Below, piece after piece: positions 25,050-31,897 of a DNA stretch of 31,897 bases (position 1 is its first letter; every line of letters starts with the position of its first letter). This DNA comes from UBA668 sp043721915. Lineage in GTDB: Bacteria; Actinomycetota; Acidimicrobiia; Acidimicrobiales; Ilumatobacteraceae. The position numbers were made by a program, and so were the translations under genes. The notes under the pieces are model-generated. The model made no database searches. It worked only from the letters and a program-made list of their open reading frames with translations, and had not been told where the DNA came from. The DNA lies in assembly GCA_043721915.1 (NCBI GenBank), contig JAYSPV010000106.1, positions 1-31,897 of the forward strand. Direction: 5' to 3'.

Positions 25050-25064
25050 CCGGCGAACCGGTCA
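25047..25064. terminator. Stop-codon hairpin shared by convergent xylA and dcd
   Basis: TGACCGG-CGAA-CCGGTCA is a perfect 7-bp stem with a 4-base loop. Its left end is the xylA TGA and its right end is the complement of the dcd TGA, so both genes stop inside one symmetric hairpin. No T-tract follows, so its strength as a terminator is uncertain. Confidence 0.55.
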
Positions 25065-25625
25065 GAGCGTGTTCTGGTCGTACTTGCTGGCGACCGCGCC
25101 CTGCTGGTTCTGGTACTTGCTCTTCAGATCCGGGTGGCCGTAGGGGCGCTCGGCCGCACGATCGAGCTTCTGGAACACGAGCTGCGCCACCTTCATGCCG
25201 GGGCGAAGCAGGATCGGCAGGTTGCTGACGTTCGACAGCTCGAGCACCACGGTGCCCTTGAAGCCGGGGTCGATGAACCCGGCCGTGGCATGCACCTGCA
25301 GGCCCAGGCGGCCCAGCGACGACTTGCCGTTGACGACGCCGACAATGTCGTCGGGGCAGCCGACCGTCTCGGCCGTGTGGCCGAGCGCGAACTCGCCGGG
25401 GTGCAGCACGAACGGCTTTCCCTCTGGCACGCTGACCGTTTCCATCAGCTTGTCCTGCGGCTCGAACGGATCGATGTGGGTGAGGCGACTGTTGCGCATC
25501 ACCCGGAACTCGGTGCCGAGACGAACGTCGACCGACGCCGGCTGCACCAGTTCGGGGTCGTACGGGTCGAGCAGGATGCGGCCGGACCCGATCAGTTCGC
25601 GCAGGGTGCCGTCGGAGAGAATCAC
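25062..25625 (-). CDS. dcd: dCTP deaminase, likely bifunctional (dUMP-forming)
   Basis: This trimeric enzyme deaminates dCTP and, in the actinobacterial bifunctional form, also hydrolyses the product to dUMP for thymidylate synthesis. The 187-residue product shows VVNGKSSLGRLGLQ (S102, S103, R106) and HATAGFIDPGFKGTVVLELS with the catalytic E129. A115 in HATAG matches the mycobacterial DCD-DUT type. The start is GTG at 25623-25625. TAGTCT lies 6 bases upstream on the minus strand with no Shine-Dalgarno, so the message is probably leaderless. It is convergent with xylA; the two genes end in a shared hairpin. Confidence 0.94.
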   Translation of the reverse strand: MILSDGTLRELIGSGRILLDPYDPELVQPASVDVRLGTEFRVMRNSRLTHIDPFEPQDKLMETVSVPEGKPFVLHPGEFALGHTAETVGCPDDIVGVVNGKSSLGRLGLQVHATAGFIDPGFKGTVVLELSNVSNLPILLRPGMKVAQLVFQKLDRAAERPYGHPDLKSKYQNQQGAVASKYDQNTL

Positions 25626-25631
25626 GTGGCG

Positions 25632-25637
25632 AGACTA
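25632..25637 (-). promoter_or_regulatory. Candidate -10 box for leaderless dcd
   Basis: On the minus strand TAGTCT lies 6 bases before the GTG start, with no Shine-Dalgarno. It sits in the gap between the dcd start and the divergent tRNA gene. Confidence 0.5.
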
Positions 25638-25715
25638 CTGGCCGCCCGCAAGGCGGCCGCACTCGGTTCTCGGTGGCGCACGGTCGTGCGAGGGCGGTAT
25701 CCTGCACAACGTTCT

Positions 25716-25786
25716 GCGGGTGTAGTTCAGAGGTAGAACATCAGCTTCCCAAGCTGAGAACGCGGGTTCGATTCCCGTCACCCGCT
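25716..25786 (+). tRNA. tRNA-Gly (anticodon CCC)
   Basis: The cloverleaf is complete. The acceptor arm GCGGGTG pairs with CACCCGC (25779-25785), the D arm contains TTCAGAGGTAGAA, the anticodon arm is TCAGC-TTCCCAA-GCTGA with anticodon CCC, and the T arm is CGGGTTCGATTCCCG. CCG rather than CCA follows the discriminator base, so CCA must be added after transcription. TATCCT at 25698-25703 is a candidate -10. The integrase gene 110 bases downstream suggests that this gene's 3' end is an attachment site. Confidence 0.96.
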
Positions 25787-25847
25787 CCGATGAAAGACCA
25801 GCTCAGAGGGGTTGCGCCCCCCGAGCGAGTCTCCCGAGATGGGTCGT

Positions 25848-25878
25848 CGTGCCACTTCGTGCCACTTCCGTGCCATAT
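25848..25878. promoter_or_regulatory. Three phased direct repeats upstream of the integrase
   Basis: Two perfect copies of CGTGCCACTT (25848 and 25858) are followed by CGTGCCATAT (25869). The spacing of 10 and 11 bases is one helical turn, as expected for sites bound by a regulator or the recombinase arm-binding domain on one DNA face. They end just before the integrase -10. Confidence 0.5.
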
Positions 25879-25883
25879 CTGAG

Positions 25884-25889
25884 TAGAGT
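25884..25889 (+). promoter_or_regulatory. Candidate -10 box for the leaderless integrase
   Basis: TAGAGT lies 7 bases before the GTG at 25897, with no Shine-Dalgarno. The phased repeats are immediately upstream and could repress it. Confidence 0.5.
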
Positions 25890-25896
25890 CCGCTGA

Positions 25897-27003
25897 GTGA
25901 GTCGCAGCCGGTGGGGCAGTGTGCGGAAATTGCCATCAGGTCGTTTCCAGGCGCGCTACTGCGTCGACTATGTGTGGCACACGGCTCCCGTGACCTTTCG
26001 GACGATGCGTGAAGCCGACGCCTTCTTGGCAACTGTCCGAACCGATGTCGAGCGCGGGGCGTGGATCGACCCGGATGCGGGCAAGACGACGTTCGAGGAG
26101 TACTCCGCGCGATGGCTTTCGGAACGACCGCAGCTGCGCCCACGCACTCGTGAGCTGTACGAGGGTCAGCTTCGCCTCCACATACTTCCGGTGCTCGGCA
26201 AGGTCGAACTCGGCGAGATCACACCGAGCCGTGTGCGGCGCTGGCGGGCAGACATGATCTCTGCCGGCAAGCCGGGCGCATCCACGGTTGCCAAGTGCTA
26301 CCGCCTGGTGCACGCAGTACTCAACACTGCGGTCGAGGACGGGATCATCCTTCGCAACCCCTGTGTGGTGAAGGGCGCCTCTGTCGAGAGGCCAGCCGAG
26401 CGGCCGGTGGCAAGCATCCAGCAAGTGTTCGCCATCGCCGACACCATCGCTGCGGAGTTTCGAGTCGCTGTACTGCTTGCCACGTTCTGCGGCCTTCGAC
26501 TCGGCGAGATCCGCGCCCTTCGCCGGCACCACGTCGATCTCCGACGCGGCACGGTGAGGATCGAGGAGCAGCTACAGGAACTCATCGACGGCACACTCGT
26601 TCTTGGGCCACCGAAGACCGATGCCGGGGTTCGCACCATTGCCATCCCGATGGTGATCATTCCCGAGATCGAGATGCACCTCGCATCGGTCGAAGAACGC
26701 CCCGATGCGCTCCTGTTCACTACGACCAGCGGAGCGCCGATGCGCCGCGCGAGTCTCTACACAGCGTGGAAGCGTGCCATCGCGGCGAACGGAATCGACG
26801 GACTGAGATTCCATGATCTGCGCCACACCGGCAACACGTTGGCCGCCGCGACCGGGGCGAGCACGAAGGAGCTGATGTCCCGCATGGGACACGCGTCATC
26901 TCGCGCCGCGCTGATCTACCAGCACGCAACACAGGATCGCGACGCGGCGATTGCCGAAGCCCTGAGCTCCATGATCCACGAACATCGATCCGCCGAGCGG
27001 TGA
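25897..27003 (+). CDS. Tyrosine-family site-specific integrase
   Basis: This 368-residue recombinase should integrate and excise the adjoining element at the tRNA-Gly gene. An N-terminal AP2-like arm-binding part (GSVRKLPSGRFQARYCVD) is followed by a core-binding SAM-like domain (TFEEYSARWLSERPQLRPRT onward). The catalytic domain keeps the full set: R201 (GLRLGEIRAL), a lysine in the beta-hairpin GPPKTDAGVRTIAIP, H306 and R309 (HDLRHTGNTLAA), H332 (MGHASSRAAL) and nucleophile Y341. The organisation is that of actinobacterial phage and island integrases. The start is GTG at 25897, supported by the TAGAGT hexamer. No excisionase gene was recognised nearby. Confidence 0.95.
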   Translation: MSRSRWGSVRKLPSGRFQARYCVDYVWHTAPVTFRTMREADAFLATVRTDVERGAWIDPDAGKTTFEEYSARWLSERPQLRPRTRELYEGQLRLHILPVLGKVELGEITPSRVRRWRADMISAGKPGASTVAKCYRLVHAVLNTAVEDGIILRNPCVVKGASVERPAERPVASIQQVFAIADTIAAEFRVAVLLATFCGLRLGEIRALRRHHVDLRRGTVRIEEQLQELIDGTLVLGPPKTDAGVRTIAIPMVIIPEIEMHLASVEERPDALLFTTTSGAPMRRASLYTAWKRAIAANGIDGLRFHDLRHTGNTLAAATGASTKELMSRMGHASSRAALIYQHATQDRDAAIAEALSSMIHEHRSAER

Positions 27004-27183
27004 TGCGTACGGGCATCCCCGAACTCGACATATCGATCCAGCAGTTCAGCCCGCTCCAACGGAACTTCCAACACGACCTCCAACGACGACTTCCCGAGCT
27101 CCGATCAGCCACAAGCGGACCTCGACGAGAAGCCCCCCGCCAGGATCACTCAATCACCGGAATATCTACAGTTCTGCGTTGCC

Positions 27184-28083
27184 TCATTCGCCCGGTCCAT
27201 GCCAGACACCAAGGTCGATGAGCAAACCGGCCCAATGGTCAAGGTCCGGCCCAGCGGGCCCGAGGCACTCGTCGCTGAGCTGCCACACCGCGCCGCCACC
27301 CTCGAAGGAATACGTCGCGACAGCCATGTTCGATGCGAGTGCCGAAGCGGTCAACAGTTGATTCGCAGCCTTTGGCACGACCACCAGCCAGATCGGGCCG
27401 ACGACCAGCGGCGTGCTGAGTACGCGGATCGTCCATCGGTGGTCCGCCCACGACGGAAAGAAACCCCCCGGCGCCCAGGCCCCACCGGACAACACCTCGA
27501 ACGTTCCGCACACGTCGAGCGCGACGTTGATGATCTGCGGCGCCTTCTCAGTCGGACAGAACATCCGGATCCGGTGCACGTCAGCTGAATCAGGAGTGCG
27601 ATCCACGCTCACCCAAATGTCGTCGGCTCCGACCGGCCCATTGCCGAACGGCTGTCCCGAGATCCACGAGATGAGCGACAAGCCGTCACCGCCTTGCGGT
27701 GAGCTGTCCACGCGAGCAACAGCAGCATCGAACTTGGTCGCCCCAGCCTTAGTCGAGATGTTCGTTACCTTCACCCACCTGGGACCGTCGGAGGCGTGCA
27801 TGGCGACACGTCGCCCCATCGCCCCTGGAAACATTGCGGGAAGCCAACGCTCGATCACGAAGTCACACAACGGGCGAACCCCACCAGGCGATCGGCAAAC
27901 CACCTCCAACCGCACCAACCCGTGGGCTACCTCAGGCACGCGCCGCGACTCTTCGCTGATCTCGAGCCGCACCAGCGCATAGTGCCCGAGCTGAAGGCCA
28001 TTGTCCAGCGAGCAGAGCGGCAGTTCTGCATCGAGTTCGGAACACAATCGGTACGTTGATTGCCATGTCGGATCTCCGGTCAC
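27184..28083 (-). CDS. Hypothetical protein, island gene
   Basis: No family was recognised. The 299-residue product lacks a signal peptide and clear membrane helices. It is rich in Trp and beta-forming segments (VRLEISEESRRVPEVAHGLV, PIWLVVVPKAANQLLTASAL). The frame has the codon bias of a real gene and no competing long frame. GTG at 28083 is the first usable start; a start further in cannot be excluded. It is convergent with the integrase and divergent from the lipoprotein gene at 28427. I cannot propose a function. Confidence 0.55.
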   Translation of the reverse strand: MTGDPTWQSTYRLCSELDAELPLCSLDNGLQLGHYALVRLEISEESRRVPEVAHGLVRLEVVCRSPGGVRPLCDFVIERWLPAMFPGAMGRRVAMHASDGPRWVKVTNISTKAGATKFDAAVARVDSSPQGGDGLSLISWISGQPFGNGPVGADDIWVSVDRTPDSADVHRIRMFCPTEKAPQIINVALDVCGTFEVLSGGAWAPGGFFPSWADHRWTIRVLSTPLVVGPIWLVVVPKAANQLLTASALASNMAVATYSFEGGGAVWQLSDECLGPAGPDLDHWAGLLIDLGVWHGPGE

Positions 28084-28426
28084 GCTTACGTCGAGACTTC
28101 CGTGAGGCGCGAAATCGAATGTCGGTTCGTGATCCGATCCCGCCGATCCAAGATCACTTCGCCGCCGGGCATCGCCAAGGGGCTGTGGGCTGCCTCACAG
28201 TCAGTGCCTTCGTTCGTTCGTGGCGCGCAGTGCGGCTGGAGCACCGCTCCAGCCGACACGTCTGAACGGCGAATCTCACTGGCAGATTTGCGGGGCTGGG
28301 CTGCTTTAGAACCCGCCAGCCAGTGTGGCGACCGACAGTTCGGAAGGCACCCTGATGAACCGCGAGGATTGACCAAACCTTTCGGCTGACCCTAGGGTCG
28401 ATCTCAGTGACGACCAGAAGCCAACT
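28084..28426. other. 343-base intergenic region, no recognised feature
   Basis: This gap separates two divergent genes. Short ORFs occur on both strands but have no start signals or protein character. A TAGGGT at about 28391 could be a -10 for the lipoprotein gene, with a leader of about 30 bases. Nothing else was recognised. Confidence 0.5.
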
Positions 28427-29335
28427 ATGAACGCACGGACCAGGTTCGTACCGTTTGCCCTGCTCTGCCTCGGGAGTATCTCGGTCGGCTGTACCGACAA
28501 TGGCGACCGCCCTCAGGCCACGAGTTCGCCCGGCACACAACCGTCACCCACTTCCGCGGCCGAGCGCACCTTGGACGGTCCCGCCGCGCCTGCGGGCTGG
28601 TTCGCTGACCTGAGGAGCCTCTCGATCCACACCGCAGTGAGCATGTCCCCGCAGGAATCAGCGATCACCATCAGCGCCTTCAACAAGGTGGTACGCGAGT
28701 GCCTTCAGCTGAACGGCTTCTCGGTCCAGATTGCTGACCCCGATCCTGCTGCGTTGTCCGAACTCGTGATTCGCCGATACCGGCGCATCACGTTCAACGA
28801 CCGCGCAGCGCTACAGGCTTCGGGTTACGAGTCACTTGTGAACCCGCCTCAGATTGAGGGATTCGCAGATCCGGTGACCTTCACGGATGCCAACGGCGGC
28901 GCAGCAGTGCCACAGCGAGTTCGTGAGCAATGCGTTCTTGAGGGTAAGGCAGCGTTGGGCCTGCGAGACACGGAGGTCGCTGGCGTTTCTCTGATTCCGG
29001 GAGCGTCGGAGGCCGAAGCAGCTCTCACCCGCCAGGTGATGGACGAGACGCAGCGCGAAGCCGAGGTGTGGCGGGTATGTATGGAAGCCGCAGGTCTGAC
29101 ACCATATTTTCCCGGCATGATTCCGCCAGAGGTGAAGGGTGGCCGCGTGAGCACTATCACCGGGGCGTTGGCAGATGCTGGGTGCAGACAAACGAGCGGT
29201 TTGCTTGCAAGGACATTGGAAATCCGGCGTGCGGCCGTCGCCGACTACCTAGCCACTCACGCGTCGATCATCGCAGAAGCGTTCCAACGGCAAGCCACCC
29301 AAGTCGGACTTGCTCAAGCAGTGCTGGCGGAATGA
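28427..29335 (+). CDS. Predicted lipoprotein with repeated Cys-containing motif
   Basis: The 302-residue product opens with a lipoprotein-type signal (NARTRFVPFALLCLGSISVG, lipid-modified C22), then a Ser/Thr/Pro linker. The mature part has two related stretches, VRECLQLNGFSVQI and VWRVCMEAAGLTPYF, each with a Cys followed by a hydrophobic patch and Gly. This C-x(4)-G pattern is common in uncharacterised actinobacterial lipoproteins. Other cysteines occur at REQCVLEG and DAGCRQTSG, so disulfides are likely. It is probably anchored to the outer face of the membrane. Function unknown. Confidence 0.7.
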   Translation: MNARTRFVPFALLCLGSISVGCTDNGDRPQATSSPGTQPSPTSAAERTLDGPAAPAGWFADLRSLSIHTAVSMSPQESAITISAFNKVVRECLQLNGFSVQIADPDPAALSELVIRRYRRITFNDRAALQASGYESLVNPPQIEGFADPVTFTDANGGAAVPQRVREQCVLEGKAALGLRDTEVAGVSLIPGASEAEAALTRQVMDETQREAEVWRVCMEAAGLTPYFPGMIPPEVKGGRVSTITGALADAGCRQTSGLLARTLEIRRAAVADYLATHASIIAEAFQRQATQVGLAQAVLAE

Positions 29336-29381
29336 CGTAGGCACTCTCCAGCACACCTATCTCACTGGCAGTTCTGGGCGC

Positions 29382-29984
29382 TCACGAACCTGCGGCAGTC
29401 ACCTGTATAGACAACGCCTCTGGAGGCACTACGCCTGGAATGCGGCCCACAAAAGTAGCCATGTAAGAACCCACAGGTAGCGGCGCGTACGGTGTGTCAC
29501 CAACACACAGCGGTATCCGCCCGTCCGCACTTTCGGCGTCTCTGGAGCACATCCCGTAACTGGCTTGCACACGAATCGGAAGGCGGCTTTCGCCGACCGG
29601 CAGCACGAGTGGTTGCGGCGAACAGTCCGCTTGAAAGACTGCGTCGGCGGGCACGTACTCATTCGCCAACACGACACGAAACTTCGGTGCGCAGCCATCC
29701 TCGAGAATCGCTACTGGGCTTCCGGTGGAGTTGTTCACCACTATCCAACCCTCCACGACTGCGTTACCTGCGACCTCGTCAGTCGGGAACTCCATTCGCA
29801 TGGTCACCGACTCATTGGCGGATGGTGCGGGTGATGCCGGTGGGCTGGTCGTCGCCGACGGAGCGGATTGCGGCGTGATGCCAGCCGACTCGCTCCCGCA
29901 GCTCACCAGCAGATAGCCAGCCGCGATGAGGGTCACCAGTGGGCGATTTCTGAGCACTCCTCTTTGACGTCGTGTCCGTTCCAT
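29382..29984 (-). CDS. Predicted lipoprotein with Ig-like domain
   Basis: The 200-residue product has a positively charged N-terminus and a lipobox (LVTLIAAGYLLVSCGSE, C29), then a Ser/Pro/Thr-rich linker (APSATTSPPASPAPSANESV). The body reads as an Ig-like beta sandwich (EGWIVVNNSTGSPVAILEDG, and LPVGSYMATFVGRIPG) with four cysteines that could pair. It vaguely resembles BsuPI-type intracellular-proteinase-inhibitor domains; I would not press this. ATG at 29984; TACCAT 9 bases upstream on the minus strand is a candidate -10. Convergent with the lipoprotein gene at 28427. Confidence 0.65.
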   Translation of the reverse strand: MERTRRQRGVLRNRPLVTLIAAGYLLVSCGSESAGITPQSAPSATTSPPASPAPSANESVTMRMEFPTDEVAGNAVVEGWIVVNNSTGSPVAILEDGCAPKFRVVLANEYVPADAVFQADCSPQPLVLPVGESRLPIRVQASYGMCSRDAESADGRIPLCVGDTPYAPLPVGSYMATFVGRIPGVVPPEALSIQVTAAGS

Positions 29985-30085
29985 CGGTTCCGAATGGTAT
30001 GGCGCAAGAACGGACCGCAGATCGGCAGCTCGGCGCTAGCAAGCGGTTCAGCTGAACCGCTCACTTCGGCAGTTCTGCGCGATGT

Positions 30086-30738
30086 CTACGCCGGTTCCGA
30101 GCCTGCCCATTGCGTGCAGCTGAACACGGAGGCAGGCGGCTCACGGACCTCTTCGACGTAGAGCGTCGAGCATGTTTCTGTGCGCCATGCCTCGGATCTG
30201 AGGGACGTGGTCCAGTCCCAGTACATCGTCACCTGGCCCGCCTCAGTTCGGAAGATGATCGCGACGAACGCTCCTTCGTTATCTCGCGTCTGGTTGACGA
30301 ACACCGCCGGTCTACCTTCTCGGTGGGCGGCGAGAAAGCACTCCCTGGCCTCGGCATCGACCTTGTCGCCCAGCATTGATGGGCCTCCCAGCTGGTCCCA
30401 CCCGCACGGCGTCGCATCGCCGAGCTGCACCGCCTCCGTGGGAGCGAGGTCGATGGCAACGTCCAGCTGCGCCAGTACCGCCTCGAAGGCGGCTTGGTCG
30501 TTGGACGACTGAATCTGGTCGTCGGTAGTCACGGGCTGCGGGTCCGTGGTCGCGGCACCGTCGCTGCTCGTCGAGGAGGCACAACGACAGCGGTTGTACT
30601 CGCCCGTTCATTGGAGGCTGATCGACCAGAGTTGTCGCAGGCCACCAGCAGCACCACAGCGGCGTAGCGGGCGGCACCTGCGACGCATCGTCGTGCTTGG
30701 CAGGCAGCTTCTGTTCGGAAGATCTTCCCGCGACGCAT
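30086..30738 (-). pseudogene. Frameshifted lipoprotein gene
   Basis: Two overlapping frames look like one gene. The first (from 30738) has a lipoprotein signal with lipobox (AARYAAVVLLVACDNSGRSA, C34) and then goes out of frame. The second (30086-30532, 148 residues from a GTG) has the mature domain (AFEAVLAQLDVAIDLAPTEA, then VFVNQTRDNEGAFVAIIFRT). Its frame stays open upstream to about 30600 and there reads SSTSSDGAATTDPQPV, a typical lipoprotein linker. One indel between about 30532 and 30600 would join them. Otherwise the 148-residue ORF is a separate cytoplasmic protein. Function unknown. Confidence 0.5.
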
Positions 30739-30798
30739 CCACCCAGAGTGCCCGAACCTGCCTCCGTTGTCCACCACGCAGACTGTAGTTCTGGGCGG

Positions 30799-31164
30799 TC
30801 AAGTCAGTGAAGGTCCACATCCTCTCAGTGCATCGGCCGGAGCGGCGAACTTGACGCCCTCGGGGAGCGGATCGTCGAGCGTTACCGACTGGACGACCGT
30901 CGCACACTCCGCGAGGCAATCAGATCCCTTGATCTCGCGCACGTACGCCGACACGACCGCAACCCCGTCTCGCACCTCCACCGTCACACCCGCAGGCTGC
31001 CTTCCGCAGAAGAGATCGATCGGGTAATAGGTCGACACCGTTAGCACACGGCGGTCAGGCGAGACCGTTACCTCAGCAAGCTCCACCGTATGCCGCTTCG
31101 CGTCCGAGCCGCATCCAACCGCCAGGACAGCAACGAGCAAACCCGATACCGCGCTCCGCATCAT
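30799..31164 (-). CDS. Predicted small lipoprotein
   Basis: This 121-residue product has a signal peptide ending in a lipobox (SAVSGLLVAVLAVGCGSD, C18). A domain of about 95 residues follows with cysteines at LFCGRQPAGV, SDCLAECATV and RGCGPS. The start ATG at 31164 (a second ATG follows directly) has AGGAGG 6 bases upstream on the minus strand, so it is secure; the in-frame ATG at 31227 is rejected. No family recognised. It sits in a row of three minus-strand lipoprotein genes. Confidence 0.7.
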   Translation of the reverse strand: MMRSAVSGLLVAVLAVGCGSDAKRHTVELAEVTVSPDRRVLTVSTYYPIDLFCGRQPAGVTVEVRDGVAVVSAYVREIKGSDCLAECATVVQSVTLDDPLPEGVKFAAPADALRGCGPSLT

Positions 31165-31256
31165 CGACGCCCTCCTCTGATTGCCATGTTCAACCGCATA
31201 AGTATCGCCGGGCAGAGCGTGCCGCATAGCGACTGGACCGCCAACCGAGGCCCCCC

Positions 31257-31607
31257 TCAGCTCAACGTGACCTCCACAGTTTTGAGCACCTTGCAGATGC
31301 CAGTCCGGCTGACCTCGACTCCGTCAACAGTCGTGGCTGTGCCGCCTCGGGACGCCTCAATTGCGTAGGTGCCGGGTCGCTCGTACGCTCCGCCGTAGAA
31401 GCAGTCTTCAGAAGGGATGGCACTCAGCTCCTGCGTGTAATCGCCGTCTGTGACTTTCACCACCGCATCGCAGACTGGCTTGCCGTCCGAATCCTGGACA
31501 CGAATCCTCAGGCCGGGATAGGCGACCGCGTTGCAGTACGTGCTCTCCCGACAGGCCGTCAGGAACAGCAGAATTCCCCCTGCAACTGCGACAAACCCTC
31601 GTTGCAT
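31257..31607 (-). CDS. Predicted small lipoprotein with carboxypeptidase-regulatory-like fold
   Basis: The 116-residue product has a signal peptide and lipobox (FVAVAGGILLFLTACRES, C19). The rest reads like a single beta-sandwich of the carboxypeptidase-regulatory type (GLRIRVQDSDGKPVCDAVVK, then GTYAIEASRGGT), with four further cysteines. A GGGGGG run precedes the ATG at 31607. Such domains often mediate binding on the cell surface. No specific role can be assigned. Confidence 0.65.
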   Translation of the reverse strand: MQRGFVAVAGGILLFLTACRESTYCNAVAYPGLRIRVQDSDGKPVCDAVVKVTDGDYTQELSAIPSEDCFYGGAYERPGTYAIEASRGGTATTVDGVEVSRTGICKVLKTVEVTLS

Positions 31608-31692
31608 CAGCGCCCCCCGTCGCAGCGCATAGTGCCCGGTATGTGCGCTGCGCGCAAGTGGTTCTGCGTGAGCGTTATGTGCGGGGGCGCGG

Positions 31693-31897
31693 TCAGCGTG
31701 CGGCGCCGGCGATGAACGTGGAGACGATGTAGGTGGCGTGGCGGTCGAGGGAGACTCTGGCGCGGTCGTAGCGCATCGTGGTTCTCGGGTCGGCGTGGGA
31801 GGCGGCTTCTTGGACGTCGCGTAGCGGGACGCCGGCGTCGAGGGCGGCGGTGATGAACCCGTGGCGCAGGGTGTGGGGGCCGATGTGTTTGTTGATC
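31693..31897 (-). CDS. Tyrosine recombinase, C-terminal 67 residues; runs off the window
   Basis: This partial gene shows the end of an integrase catalytic domain: HTLRHGFITAALDAGVPLRD with the H-x-x-R motif, ASHADPRTTMRYDRAR with the histidine and the nucleophile tyrosine (TMRYD), and a short tail ending FIAGAAR. It faces left and its 5' part lies beyond the window. Its codon use is strongly GC-biased, unlike the island lipoprotein genes, so it may belong to another element or to the island's other boundary. Confidence 0.88.
   Translation of the reverse strand, partial: INKHIGPHTLRHGFITAALDAGVPLRDVQEAASHADPRTTMRYDRARVSLDRHATYIVSTFIAGAAR

Noticed and set aside
27000..27221. A 73-residue ORF overlapping the integrase stop codon (GTGATG), possibly translationally coupled.
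   Set aside because: The product has no recognisable features and becomes Arg/Gln-rich; the codon pattern does not look coding.

Overview
The window is chromosomal DNA from a GC-rich actinobacterium. The best guess is an Ilumatobacter-like member of the Acidimicrobiia. This rests on strong G/C bias at third codon positions, GTG starts, an actinobacterial-type dCTP deaminase, an EtfD-like membrane iron-sulfur oxidoreductase, a DUF222/13E12 HNH gene, and many genes that look leaderless (a TANNNT -10 hexamer 6-7 bases before the start codon and no Shine-Dalgarno). The genus is inference; no rRNA is present.

Layout. 1-3730: the 5' end of dnaK, a small secreted collagen-like gene with a broken reading frame, and the threonine-degradation operon kbl-tdh. 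3812-4433: a VapBC toxin-antitoxin pair. 4492-7375: a secreted protein divergent from an OmpR-type response regulator and its histidine kinase. 7392-11507: sugar genes, namely a SIS-domain protein with a maltokinase/glucosamine-kinase-like enzyme, a GT1 glycosyltransferase and a NodZ-like fucosyltransferase fragment. 11506-13636: gpmI and a GNAT acetyltransferase. 14093-16876: three tightly packed genes resembling ydjI, ydjG and ydjH of the Bacillus PspA membrane-stress operon. 17177-18230: a DUF222-HNH endonuclease gene broken by a perfect 31-bp tandem duplication. 18444-21408: a stand-alone cyclic-nucleotide-binding protein and the EtfD-like protein. 21422-22332: two small membrane proteins. 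22432-25049: a ROK repressor divergent from xylA with an inverted-repeat operator between them. 25062-25786: dcd and tRNA-Gly(CCC).

From the tRNA rightward the character changes. A tyrosine integrase starts 110 bases past the tRNA, followed by unrecognised genes and a run of small lipoprotein genes, and the window ends inside a second tyrosine recombinase. This looks like a genomic island in a tRNA-Gly site, with its right end not resolved.

The most unusual signal is a repeat family confined to about 13.1-18.4 kb. Its full form is a short hairpin (arms GGTCGAG/CTCGACC) followed, at a fixed distance of 60 bases, by a perfect palindrome built on CACGCGTCCG/CGGACGCGTG. The bases just outside the core differ between copies but stay complementary in three of four isolated copies, so pairing appears to be conserved. 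Two full copies in the same orientation bracket the HNH gene. I know of no described element with this structure, though I could not search.
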